64,000 nt of DNA from Prorocentrum cordatum (lineage: Eukaryota > Sar > Dinophyceae > Prorocentrales > Prorocentraceae): positions 389,969 to 453,968 of the forward strand of contig CAUYUJ010020726.1 in the NCBI GenBank assembly GCA_963575745.1, given 5' to 3'. The translations under genes and the position numbers were made by a program. Shown one piece after another: positions 33,166-42,949 of this stretch (its first letter is position 1; every line of letters starts with the position of its first letter). The notes below the pieces were generated by a model. It had not been told where the DNA came from and did no database searches. It saw only the letters and a list, made by a program, of their open reading frames with translations.

Positions 33166-33813
33166 CAGTGGTGCTGTCTTCGCCGTCTTCGCTGTGCTTG
33201 TCAGGCGTGTCAGGTGCATCACACTGTGATGGGTTGCTGTCTGCGTCGTCGCTAGTGCTGTTGGTGCCGTTTTCGTGGTCTTGTGCTTCGTTGTTCGCGC
33301 CGTCGAGATTGGTCCCTGGCCGCCGTGAGGGCCGGCTTCTCTCGTTGTGCGTCTCCGTGGCGTTATGATGATCATGCGAAGAACGCGTCGTTTTGTCCGT
33401 CGGAGATGCTGCCGTAGAGGCTCCGTGAGGGTCCACGTCTCTGCTCCGTATAACGCTGTTGGTGCTACATTGCTGTTGGGAAGTCGGAGTCGGTGAGCCA
33501 GTGGGTAGTGTTTGCTGGTCAGCTCCTGCTTGCGAGACGTGAATGATGCTCATGCAGCTCGCGTGCGGTGGTGAATTTCCGTTTCCATCGGTTCGTGGAA
33601 GCTGATCAATTGGCCGAGGTATTTGACATTGCCCTCGTATGGAACGATTTCTATATCCATGTCTTGGAAACGTGCTGTGCGTGAGCTCGCCCTTCCGGTC
33701 CTTCTCGTCTGGTTGTTCAGTACTTTGGTTTTGCTTGGGTGTAGTTCGAGCCCGTGTAGCCTCGTCGCGCGCACAATGTCGTCAAGCATCGCTGTCAGGC
33801 GCGGGAAAATTTG

Positions 33814-33816
<3 letters not shown>
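33148..33816 (-). pseudogene. LINE ORF2 middle fragment
   Basis: From 33816 the minus strand reads RLTAMLDDIVRATRLHGLEL, HPSKTKVLNN and VKYLGQLISFHEPMETEIHH, the thumb and connection region of a LINE reverse transcriptase. TGA at 33550-33552 replaces the usual Trp before a Phe. It then continues SNVAPTALYGAETWTLTEPL and RRVLRMIII. After one more frameshift it reads HSEDGEDSTTADEMEP at the insertion site, in frame with MEPWVDYIQ at 31848. The 5' edge is a GGA microsatellite; RT catalytic motifs are missing. Confidence 0.82.
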
Positions 33817-33844
<28 letters not shown>

Positions 33845-33880
33845 AGGAGGAGGAGGAGGAGGAGGAGGAGGATGAGAGAT
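33817..33880. repeat. GGA microsatellite
   Basis: About 18 GGA units at the truncated 5' edge of the LINE fragment. Confidence 0.95.
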
Positions 33881-34293
33881 GAAGGGGTGATTAAGGGAGG
33901 GGGGGGAGGAGCAGCAGCAACAGCAGCATCAACTGAAATAGCCGGGGGGGCAAACGGAAGAAGGATAATTTGGATGCACTCTGCACGCGGTGGAAGCACG
34001 TGGGGCCCGCCGGCATCACTGCCCGAGGTTATCGACGACCACTCAGAAGCACGCGCAACTTTACAGATTCGCTTCAAAATTCAAAGCTGCTCCTCTCGCA
34101 CACCAACGGCTCCCTTATACCGCCAACAAGTCTCGAAATCCACTCAGGATTCGATGCTGAGGCTTTGCAGTCTGATAGCTTCGGGCCCCAACTCACTCGC
34201 GCCCTGGGCGGGCTGCAGTGCTGCCGCCCCGACGGGCACGGTGGGGTCGCCGCGGGGGCCGCCGTCGATGGAAAAGGAAAAACTGCACTGTCC
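33881..34293. other. Spacer, no gene seen
   Basis: No supported feature. Confidence 0.3.
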
Positions 34294-34298
34294 CAGAG

Positions 34299-34504
34299 TC
34301 GGGGGAGCGTAAGACCCGGGTTTGCCGGGACTCGGGTTCGCCATCGTTTTTTGACGACCGCGACTCGGATTTTGACGAGGAGGAGTTTTGTGGGATGTCT
34401 GCAGCGGGAGGCCTCGTCAAAATGCAGGCTCGGCCTCGTCATTTTTTTGACGACCTCGTCGGGGATTTCCGAGTCCCCCGTACCCGGGTCTTACGTCTCC
34501 CCGA
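34299..34504. mobile_element. Inverted-repeat mini-element, family B, copy 1 (206 bp)
   Basis: Starts TCGGGGGAGCGTAAGACCCG and, on the opposite strand, TCGGGGAGACGTAAGACCCG; the inverted match runs on for about 38 bp. Flanked by CAGAG on both sides (34294-34298, 34505-34509). Copy 2 at 57645-57850 has exactly the same length and its own 5-bp duplication. No coding capacity: a non-autonomous DNA transposon. Confidence 0.9.
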
Positions 34505-34680
34505 CAGAGATCCCCGGACATGCTCGCGTCGGCGGAAGGCGTTTGGCAATTTTCGGCCTCCGGGGGCCCTCGCCGAGCCCCGGGACCGTCAAGAAACGGC
34601 TGGGGATGAAGGACCGGCCCTGGGAAATTCTGGGGACTCCGTACTGAAAAAATCAAGACGCTGCACGTCTGGGACCAGAA

Positions 34681-34843
34681 TGAAGGGGCCCTGAGACACA
34701 CAAATCAACACACACAAATAAAAGGATTCCCCATATTTTCCCATATGTTCTGGGTTTCTGTCTTCCCCCCCACCTCCCATATTTTCCCATATTTTCTTGG
34801 GAGTCGACGATTATTTGTGTCTGTGTGTTTCTTTCCCTCCTGA
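34681..34843 (-). repeat. Dispersed repeat family D, copy 3
   Basis: Reverse orientation relative to the copies at 20191 and 20501: plus strand begins GAAGGGGCCCTGAGACACAC and ends TTTGTGTCTGTGTGTTTC. Confidence 0.8.
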
Positions 34844-35108
34844 CAGAAGTGCAGTCGAGGAAATCGTCTTTGCGAGGCGGGGGCTTCTCCACATCCACCG
34901 CCCGTGGAGGCCCGCGGAGGTCGATCCTCCAGGCGGTGGTCGTGGAGGAATCCCCGCCCCGGAGTTTGCCCAAGTGCTCCCACCAAGTGTGCCTCCCGCG
35001 ACATATAGATTGCCAATCTTCGGCGGCGAGCGACAAGACAAGACAAGACAAGAGCCCGCGTCGAGGCACCTACGAGTGTGCCTCCCATGACGTATGTATA
35101 TATACATA

Positions 35109-35149
<41 letters not shown>

Positions 35150-36287
35150 TGCCAATGTTCGGCGGCGAGCGAGGGGGGGAAAATGCGAAGGAGAAGGGCT
35201 TCTCGGAGGGCGGCGGGACTTCTCAGGAGCCCCCTCGCGCCCTCCGAGAGGCCCTCTGCGTCTGCGCGGGGGAGCTTCGGGAACTTCTCGGAAGGCGGGG
35301 GGACCTCCGAGCCCACTGGGCAGGCCTTCTCCCTCTCGCCTCCCCTGCTCTTCTACGCCATGCCATGCCGTGCTCTACAATGCATCGCGTACCCTGTCGG
35401 GATCATTGCCCTGCTCGACGTCCGACTGAGCGAGTAGGGAGGGGATCTGCGCCATGGTAAGGGATGGGAGGGAGGGGTAGGATGTCAGATCTGACGCGAG
35501 CGCACCTAGCTTGCCTCCCCCCCTCGCTCGCCGCCAAGATCTTTGGTGACCGCCCCCACGCGCAGTGGAGCCGCGGCAGGCCCGGCGGCGGGGAGGGGGC
35601 CGCCGTCGAGGCGCGGCTCGAGCGGGTCTGTGGACGTCTGCCTCGGAACTGGAACTTCGACTCGTAACTTCCCCCTGCAATAACGAAGCTCGGCCTCGCC
35701 GCCCCTCTCCCCCGACCAACTCTGTCTTGGCCGGAGATGATCAAGACCAGGGTAGGAAGGGGGGGTATGATTTATTATCCGGGGCATGCGGTTACAGTCA
35801 AAACGTTTATCAAGGACGGGTCGTAAGGACGCAAGACCCTTGGAGGCCGATGTTGGATTTTTGGGGCGGGGGGCGGCCAGCGAAAACGGCGAAGGACGGG
35901 CCGCAGAGGCAAGAACTCAAGGGCACCCTAGATGAAGGCACGCGTCCTTACTAGGCGCGTTGACTGCATGTATGGTTTTTTTCGTGCCTGATGGGCCTCC
36001 CAAGGGCTCCCCGCAGCCACGGCGGGATCCGCCTCGGGACTCTGGCAAGAACGCTCCCCGGGACAGGACCGGGGACATTGACCGACACATATGTGACTCG
36101 GACCTTGGCACGCTCGGGTCGTGAACAGAACACGGCGGTTTCTGTTCGGTCGCCGCCGATAGAAAATGAAAAACAGAAGAAGCATCAGCTTTTGGAGGAT
36201 CGCCCGGTGCGCGGGAATCGCGGCGCCAAGAGTAGGAAGATCATATCGTCGGAGATCTGGGTCCGAATGTCCGTCAGAACCTCGAAT
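34844..36287. other. Spacer with a duplicated segment and TA tract
   Basis: The phrase ATTGCCAAT(C/G)TTCGGCGGCG recurs at about 35011 and 35149, and GTGTGCCTCCC at about 34988 and 35073, indicating a tandem duplication of roughly 85-135 bp around a (TA)n tract at 35095-35145. 35160-36287 holds no supported gene. Confidence 0.45.
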
Positions 36288-37932
36288 GAAAAAATATCCC
36301 GGCAAAGCAACCTAACAGCGATGTGTAGGAGCATATCTGGAAGCATTCCCCTTAAGATTCAGATGAGAATCCAGTTGTAGAATTCTGCTGTTCTCGCAGT
36401 CGTAGTCGCATTCGCGATGATTCGCCTTCAGCCTGCAGCCAGCCTCAGCCTCAGCCTCAGCCTCAGCCTCAGCCTCAGCCAGCCTCAGCCTGCCTCAGCC
36501 TGCCTCAGCCTCAGCTGCCTTCAGCCTCAGCCTCAGCCTCAGCCTGCCTCAGCCAGCCTGCCTCAGCCTCAGCCTCAGCCTCAGCCTGCCTCAGCCTCAG
36601 CCTCAGCCTGCTTCAGCCTCAGCCTCAGTCTGCCTTCAGCCTCAGCCTCAGCCTCAGCCTGCCTCAGCCTCAGCCTCAGCATCAGCCTCAGCCTCAGCCT
36701 CAGCCTCAGCCTCAGCCAGCCTCAGCCTCAGCCTCAGCCTCAGCCTCAGCCTGCAGCCTCAGCCTCAGCCTCAGCCTCAGCCTCAGCCTCCCTCAGCCTC
36801 AGCCTCAGCCTCAGCCTGCAGCCTCAGCCTCAGCCTCAGCCTCAGCCTCAGCCTGCAGCCTCAGCCTCAGCCTCAGCCTCAGCCTCAGCCTCAGCCTGCC
36901 TCAGCCTCAGCCTCAGCCTCAGCCTGCAGCCTCAGCCTCAGCCTCAGCCTCAGCCTCAGCCTCAGCCTTCAGCCTCAGCCTCAGTCTGCCTCAGCCTCGG
37001 CCTCAGCCTCAGCCTGCCTCAGCCTCAGCCTGCCTCAGCCTCAGCCTCAGCCTGCCTTCAGCCTCAGCCTCAGTCTGCCTTCAGCCTCGGCCTCAGCCTC
37101 AGCCTGCCTCAGCCTCAGCCTGCATCAGCCTCAGCCTCAGCCTCAGCCTGCCTCAGCCTCAGCCTGCCTCAGCCTCAGCCTCAGCCTGCCTCAGCCTCAG
37201 CCTCAGCCTCAGCCTCAGCCTCAGCCTCAGCCTCAGTCTGCCTTCAGCCTCGGCCTCAGCCTCAGCCTGCCTCAGCCTCAGCCTGCATCAGCCTCAGCCT
37301 CAGCCTCAGCCTGCCTCAGCATCAGCCTGCCTCAGCCTCAGCCTCAGCCTGCCTCAGCCTCAGCCTCAGCCTGCTTCAGCCTCAGCCTCAGTCTGCCTTC
37401 AGCCTCGGCCTCAGCCTCAGCCTGCCTCAGCCTCAGCCTGCAGCCTCAGCCTCAGCCTTCAGCATTCAAAATGTGGCCCAGGAATGGAAGTTCTGGGAAC
37501 TCGAAGAACACGAAGTGGCCTACAGTTGGCTCCGGGCATTCAAAATCATGCCCAGGAATGGAGTTCTGGAAACTCGAGCACCACGAAGTGGCCTACAGTT
37601 GGCTCCGGGCATTCAAAATCATGCCCAGGAATGGAGTTCTGGGAACTCGAAGACCACGAAGTGGCCTATAGTTGGCTCCGGGCATTCAAACTGTAGCCCG
37701 GGAATGGAGTTCTGGGAACTCGAAGACCAAGAAATGGCCCACAGTTGGCTCCGGGCATTCAGAATGTGGCCCGGGAGTGGAGTTCTGGGACCTCGAAGAC
37801 CACGAAGTGTGTAACTGTTTGCTTAAAACGACTTCCGCGGTTTCTCCCCGGATCCTGCCCGGGACCCCCCTGGGGAGTCAAGATGCTCTCTTTTGACCCC
37901 ACTAGAAACCTATCAGTCTTCGCTGTTAGGTA
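36288..37932. repeat. Composite repeat E, copy 2
   Basis: Same order as copy 1 (30255-31097): A run, GGCAAAGCAACCTAACAGCG, CAGCCT repeats (36420 to about 37460, about five times longer than in copy 1), five 73-bp units (from 37484; the first has one extra base), the same 3' part, and TTCGCTGTTAGGTA, then (TA)n. The Ser/Leu/Gln/Pro frame across the CAGCCT part is simple sequence. Confidence 0.88.
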
Positions 37933-37942
37933 TATATATATA

Positions 37943-37961
37943 AAGAGGCCCACAAGAGGCT
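37943..37961. repeat. Direct repeat matching the base before the SL at 29461
   Basis: AAGAGGCCCACAAGAGGCT, identical to 29442-29460; the match extends three bases into TCC. It may be the right target-site duplication of the insertion that starts with the first SL. Confidence 0.6.
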
Positions 37962-37984
37962 TCCAAGGAGCCCCCCCCAGGGGT

Positions 37985-38006
37985 TCCGTAGCTATTTTGG
38001 CTCAAA
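37985..38006 (+). other. Spliced-leader relic, two substitutions
   Basis: TCCGTAGCTATTTT then GGCTCAAA: 20 of 22 bases match the SL. It stands 94 bp upstream of the ATG of an intact gene. Two changes suggest an older insertion than those at 29461 and 31849. Confidence 0.88.
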
Positions 38007-38100
38007 CGCCGCTGGGGTCGGAGCGCGCAGTGTGCTTGCGCGCGGCGGGCGTTCTCGGCGCGGCGGCGACGGCGCCGCCCAGCGGGCAGGAGCGGGTGCC

Positions 38101-39531
38101 ATGGATTCCCTGTTTTCGGCCGCCTCCTATGCGGTGTCGGCCACCGCGGCTGCGCCAGTCCAGGCTGGCGCTCTCGTGGGCGGGGCCGCCCAGAGGACGA
38201 CGGGCATGGCCATGAACAAGGTGTCCGTCAAGAAGGAGATGGCGAAGGCGCTGCTGCTGGATATGGCCAAGCCGCTCCGCGACAGCGTCATGCAGAGGCT
38301 GCGGGCAGTGGTCTTCGGCACGATGCTGGACGATCCGGACATGAAGCCGGACATGAAGAAGTACCTGACGGAAACAGTGGAGCTGCTCTGGGCAGAGATC
38401 CAAGCTGAGATCGAGAGCTCGATTGAATCGGCGATGCTCGCGCAGAGGGAGAACGCAATCGAGAAAGGCCCAGAAGGCGGGCTGTTTTCCGTGGTGTGGC
38501 TCCGGGTCCGCAGGTGGATGTTGTACCACTACCTCCCTTTCGACAAGTCCATATTCGGGAAGTTCAAAGATCCAGTGTACCTAGGTTTTTTCGCCGCGAC
38601 ATGTCTCCCAATACATGGCTTGCGCATCGGCATCTTCATTGCTCTGCTCCTGTTCCTCCGCTTTCCTGGCCCCGCCGACGAGTTCCAGATGCTGAATTAC
38701 GTGGTCTGCTTCAAGGGATACCAGTTCTTGAGCGGCGGCTACATCTGCATGGCCATTGCGGGGATGACGTACTACAGCTGCTATTGCCAAGGCAAGGACA
38801 AGATGCTCGAATGCATGGACTCATCGGGCCCTGGGGGTTATCCTGTGTGGGGCGAGGCCGTGGACTACCTGGGCAGCATCATTCTCCCATGGATAGCGAT
38901 CATGCTTCTGCGCGGGACGAAGAAGTACGCCAAGGTGGAATTCCTCGGCCGCAACAAAGCAAAGACACCACAGCAGGCGGACACCAATGCTGCGGGCAAC
39001 ACTGCGGAAGTGCTACCAGAAGATAGGACTGCCATGGACTCGATCTGGCTGCGCAGGCTCATCTTCTGGGACATTAAGTGCTTCACATTCTCTATAGGCG
39101 TCCTGGTGGTTGGCTCGCTCCTCTCCTGCGACTCTGTGGGAAGCAACCAGTTTGCGACCAACGTCTTCTGGTGCCGCGTCCTGTACTCCATGCTGACGTT
39201 TCCGTGGACGATGTTCGCGATCCCTGCAACACTGCAACTGCTCACGCATTGCTGCCCCACTGGCTACAACCACCTGGGCGCTTGCGTGCCGTTCGCCATC
39301 CGAGTGGCGCCGGAACCACCGAAGCCGAGGCGAAGGGCCCGCAACATCCCCGGCGAGGACAACGCCGCGGAGGCCGGCTGCCTCGGGGGCGCGGGCGGCA
39401 CCGGTGCGGCCGGCGACGGTACTGCGGAGCCGGAGGAGGACGAGGAGCCAGAGTACCACGCCACGTCGGGGGCGCAGTACGGCCAAGTGAACGCAGCACA
39501 GTCCCTATTGTGCTCATACGACAGGTTCTAG
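38101..39531 (+). CDS. Multi-pass membrane protein of unknown function, retrocopy
   Basis: Intact 476-residue frame. I start at MDSLFSAASY because it is the first ATG after the SL relic. Residues 1-35 are small and Ala-rich; 36-155 form an amphipathic, charged helical region (KKEMAKALLLDMAKPLRDSV). Hydrophobic segments lie at about 158-187, 198-226, 254-270, 323-342 and 356-383. The loop at 226-250 holds CYCQGKDKMLECMD, and CC/C residues recur at 384-395. The tail (405-476) is basic, then Gly/Ala- and Glu-rich (PEEDEEPEY). Five or six membrane spans with both large domains soluble are likely. No transporter or channel signature is recognised. Single-exon and SL-headed, so mRNA-derived. Confidence 0.82.
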   Translation: MDSLFSAASYAVSATAAAPVQAGALVGGAAQRTTGMAMNKVSVKKEMAKALLLDMAKPLRDSVMQRLRAVVFGTMLDDPDMKPDMKKYLTETVELLWAEIQAEIESSIESAMLAQRENAIEKGPEGGLFSVVWLRVRRWMLYHYLPFDKSIFGKFKDPVYLGFFAATCLPIHGLRIGIFIALLLFLRFPGPADEFQMLNYVVCFKGYQFLSGGYICMAIAGMTYYSCYCQGKDKMLECMDSSGPGGYPVWGEAVDYLGSIILPWIAIMLLRGTKKYAKVEFLGRNKAKTPQQADTNAAGNTAEVLPEDRTAMDSIWLRRLIFWDIKCFTFSIGVLVVGSLLSCDSVGSNQFATNVFWCRVLYSMLTFPWTMFAIPATLQLLTHCCPTGYNHLGACVPFAIRVAPEPPKPRRRARNIPGEDNAAEAGCLGGAGGTGAAGDGTAEPEEDEEPEYHATSGAQYGQVNAAQSLLCSYDRF

Positions 39532-40030
39532 GTAACGCGTACTATGCGGCAGAACCGTCCGCTCTGTTGCGCGCCCGCACTTTGATGCAATGTGCTGGGT
39601 CACGCTGGATGCAGGATGTTATCCTGGATTCAGCACTGCGCGCCCTGTGCTCATTCTAGAAAGTTTTTTTTGTCAGCGGACGATTTGCATGCCACATTCG
39701 CAAAGCACTACAGTCGGAGACAATCCTCTGGTCTCTGGCCTGCAATACAGGAGCTCATCTCGATGATCTGCGCACAGCGCTGCAGGACTCTGATGACATG
39801 AAGAGCCCAGGGCATTCGAACGCATCTGTTTGTCATTATGTATTGTGCATGCGTTTACTGAGCCGAGACACTTGCTGCCATTTTGTTTCCCGAGGCGCTC
39901 GCTTCTGGTGGGCGCGAGACCTTAGCGCGCATGCCCAAACATTATCCTGGCGAAGGGCCCAACCATCTGCAATAGGTGGTGCGAAAGAGGGGAAGCTCCT
40001 TATGGGGCCACGGGACGTGTAATGAATATG
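39532..40030. other. Downstream region of the membrane-protein gene
   Basis: Probably 3' UTR then spacer. No A-run followed by a duplicate of the SL flank was found, so the right edge of the retrocopy is not defined. Confidence 0.4.
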
Positions 40031-40034
40031 CCGG

Positions 40035-40980
40035 CATGAGCGGGGGGGAGCATGTGGACACCGCCACGAGGCCTTCGGTGGAGCTCCCTAGGGGCAGGCC
40101 ACGAAACACGCGAGGGGCGTGCCGAAATGGGTCGGGGGAGACGGATATGATCACAGCAGCCACTGGGGCTTTCGGTGGAGGTCCCAATGTGCTCACGAAG
40201 CGCTGTACTGGGTGGAGTGGACGCATGTGGTCACAGCCACTGGGGCCTTCGGTGGAAGACCCTACAGGCCCACGAAGCGCTGTAGTGGGTGGCGCGCACG
40301 CATGTGGTCACAGCCTTTGGGGCCTCCGGTGGAGGTCGCTATGAGGCCTCGAAGCGCTGTACTGGGTGGCGAGGACGCATTGGGTCACAGCCACTGGGGC
40401 CTTCGGTGGAGCACCCTATGGGCCGACGAAACGCTGTAGTGGGTGGCCCGGGCGCATGTGATCACAGCCACCGGGCCTTCGGTGGAGCTCCCTGCTGGGC
40501 CACGAAGCGCTGTACTGGGTGGCGAGGACGCAGGTGGTCACAGCCACTGGGGCGTTCGGTGGACCTCCCTATGGGGCACGAAGTATTGTACTGGGAGGCG
40601 GCGACCCGTGTGGACACAGCCACTGGGGCGTTCGATGGAGCTCCCTATGGGGCCGCGAGACGCTGCATTGGGTGGCGAGGACGCATGTGGTCACAGCCAC
40701 AGGGGCCTTCGGCGGACCTCCCTATGGGACCACGAAGCGCTGTAGTGGGTGGTGCGGGCGCATGTTGTCACAGCCACTGGGGTTTTCGGTGGAGCACCCT
40801 ATAGGCCCACGAAGCGCTACTGGGTGGTGCGGGCGCACGTGGTCACAGCCACTGGGGCCTTCGGTGGAGCTCCCCATGGGGTCACGAAGCGCTGGACTGG
40901 GTGGCGCGGACGCAGGTGGTCACAGCCCTTGGGGCCTTCGGCGGAGCACTTTATGGGGCCACGAAGCCTGTGAGGGGTGT
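40035..40980. repeat. 77-bp satellite, about 12 units
   Basis: GGTCACAGCCACTGGGGCCT, then TTCGGTGGAGCTCCCTATGG, then CACGAAGCGCTGTACTGGGT; units begin near 40150, 40228, 40306, 40385, 40463, 40540, 40618, 40696, 40773, 40848 and 40925, with a diverged copy before. Open frames across it come from the repeat. Confidence 0.92.
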
Positions 40981-41159
40981 GCCAGAATGGGGAAGAGGAC
41001 GTGGAGGAGAAGGAACGCGAGGCGCTGCCTTTCGGAACGAGGATCCAACACCACAGGATGGTTGTGAAAAGAGACCTCCCCCCAGAGGCCCAAGGAGGCA
41101 ACAATCCTATTATTTCTTCGCGGAAAGCAAGCAATGTTCAGCAGATTCGCTTTTCCAGT

Positions 41160-41660
41160 CTTGACAGCCTCTAAGACTATCCTAGAGACACCCAAGGAGG
41201 CTCCAAGACCTCTAAAAAAACCGAACACGGCCCAAGAGGGTCTCAAGATTATCTAAGGGAGCCCCAAAGGGCTTCAAACGGGCGCCGAAACGGGTCGTGG
41301 AGCACCATCTTGGGGGATGCGGCTCCCAACATGCCCCCAGCACCTTCCAGGAAGCCTACCGGACGCCTCCAAGAAGCCCCCAGAGGCTCCCGACAGACCC
41401 CGAAAACGCCCCCCGGGTTCCCCAAGAGACCCCCAAGAGGCTCCAACAGGTTCCGTAAATGCTTCCAGGAGGGTCCAAGGAGGCCCCCAAACCAAAGGAC
41501 CCCCAGAAGCGTATGTCGCGTCTACATCCTGCATGGCTTTCCCAGAGGCTTCCAGAGGCCCCCAACTCGCGATTTATCTCAGGGCTTTAAGACATCCTTG
41601 AGAAACGCGCCGCGAGACCCCGAGAGGCACCCAAGACACTCCGACCTTACGATCTAGGTC
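41160..41660. repeat. GAGGCCC-type dispersed repeat
   Basis: Imprecise 15-20 bp phrases such as CCCAAGAGGCTCC and CCCCAGAGGCTCCCG. An A run occurs at 41214-41220. Confidence 0.65.
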
Positions 41661-41990
41661 AGGGGCGTACCGACATGGGCTGGGCGGCGGGATGCGAACC
41701 TTGGCTCTGGGGCTGTCGGTGAAGCCCCCTGTGGGGTATGACCCGTGTGATGAGACAGTTAACATACACATGGTGACGTGACGTTATGCGACTCCCGCTA
41801 TGGCCGCGCGTGAAACCACATCCCGATGGGATACGATCAGTGTGAAGGGTGTGCTAGGATGGGGGGAAGAACGCCATGCAAACTTTAGCCCTGGATCCGA
41901 AAGTGGAGCTCGCGGGGGGCCACGATCCGTGTGAGGGATGTGCCGAAATTGTTCGGGGGACGCTTTGTGAACCCTCCCTTCGTCTTGGGC
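41661..41990. repeat. Diverged relatives of the 77-bp satellite
   Basis: Phrases GGTGAAGCCCCCTGTGGGGT, GACCCGTGTGA and GTGCCGAAATTGTTCGGGGG recur with about 110-bp spacing; similar phrases at 43540-43880. Confidence 0.5.
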
Positions 41991-42284
41991 CGTAGGTCTC
42001 GGTTCAATCCTCGTGATTGGTATCTGCTTATTTCAAGTGCAAACCATTTGTGGGTCACTACTTCACTTGAGCTGTGACCGAAACGACCCCCCAGTGAATG
42101 CTATAGTGGTGATGAGGAGGACGAGGAGGGAGGAGGAAGGAGGAGAAGCAGGCCCTTCAGAACCCTTCAGGTCTTTCCAAGTCCCTGCGCCCGACTCGCA
42201 TCGGAAAGAGGGAGAAAGGATGGCATATGGGGCAGACAGGGACGCCGAGCCCTGTAAGGGCCCCCAGACGCCCCGCATATCGTG

Positions 42285-42454
42285 TACACATTGTTCATTT
42301 CTTATGATTCGAAAGTTCTTTGATTTTTTGGGGGCCAACATCCTTTCATTTCTAATTGTCCTATCCTGGGCCTCTTCCTGGCCACTAGGGGGCCAGAACA
42401 ATTAGAAGCGAGCGCAATCAGAAATGAGCACGATTAGAAACGAACGACGTGTGT
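42285..42454. repeat. Foldback mini-element, family A, copy 2
   Basis: About 170 bp. Starts TACACATTGTTCATTTCTTA; contains TTTCTAATTGTCCTATCCTG, CCTGGCCACTAGGGGGCCAG and GAACAATTAGAAGCGAG, as in copy 1 at 189-359, and ends ACGAACGACGTGTGT. Confidence 0.7.
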
Positions 42455-42639
42455 GTGTATACATATATATATACATACGCATTTGTTTATGCTGGGTTGC
42501 TGGTGGCCCAGGGCCCGGGCTGGGACACCCTTCCGGACCTTCCCCCCCTGTGGCCCGCTGCATCTTGACCCCTTTCGAGGCCTCCCGGGGGGCCAGCTCC
42601 GGAGGCCCACCCGGAGGCAACCGGAGGGCCGCCGAAGAC

Positions 42640-42696
42640 GCGTCCTCCTTCTCCTCCTCCTCCTCCTCCTCCTCCTCCTCCTCCTCCTCCTCCTCC
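42640..42696. repeat. CTC microsatellite
   Basis: About 17 CTC units running directly into the left arm of the inverted repeat. Confidence 0.95.
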
Positions 42697-42778
42697 TACG
42701 TGTAGTCGATTCGGGGCCTCTTGAGCGGATATCGTCCCAAGACGGCTCAAGAGGCCCCGAATCGACTACACGTAGGAG
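42693..42778. repeat. Perfect 34-bp inverted repeat with 18-nt loop
   Basis: Left arm 42693-42726 (starts CTCCTACGTGTAGTCGATTC), loop 42727-42744, right arm 42745-42778 (ends GAATCGACTACACGTAGGAG). All 34 bases pair. Confidence 0.95.
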
Positions 42779-42937
42779 TGGCCTTTCGCCGGAGTGACCT
42801 TTGGTGCGGGCACAAGGGGGTCCCCCGATCACCGATGGCGATGCGATGGTAGCGTCCTGCGCGCCTGAGTCTGTTCCCCCCGCGGCCCCCCCAAAGCCGC
42901 GCACCAAAGGTCACTCTTACCCAGGGTCACTCTTGCG
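42771..42937. repeat. Inverted-repeat mini-element, family C, copy 1
   Basis: About 167 bp. Left end CGTAGGAGTGGCC and GAGTGACCTTTGGTGCG; reverse complement of the right end CGCAAGAGTGACC and GAGTGACCTTTGGTGCG. A related copy is at 45136-45315. Its left end overlaps the right arm of the perfect hairpin. No target-site duplication is visible. Confidence 0.65.
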
Positions 42938-42949
42938 TGCAGCCGACCG

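Noticed and set aside
36417-37814. 465-codon Ser/Leu/Gln/Pro-rich open frame
   Set aside because: It is the CAGCCT hexanucleotide repeat plus the 73-bp array; the hexamer has no stop in this strand, so openness is automatic.
42000-42035. CGGTTCAATCCTCG as a possible tRNA T-arm
   Set aside because: No acceptor stem or anticodon arm can be built from the 75 bases around it.
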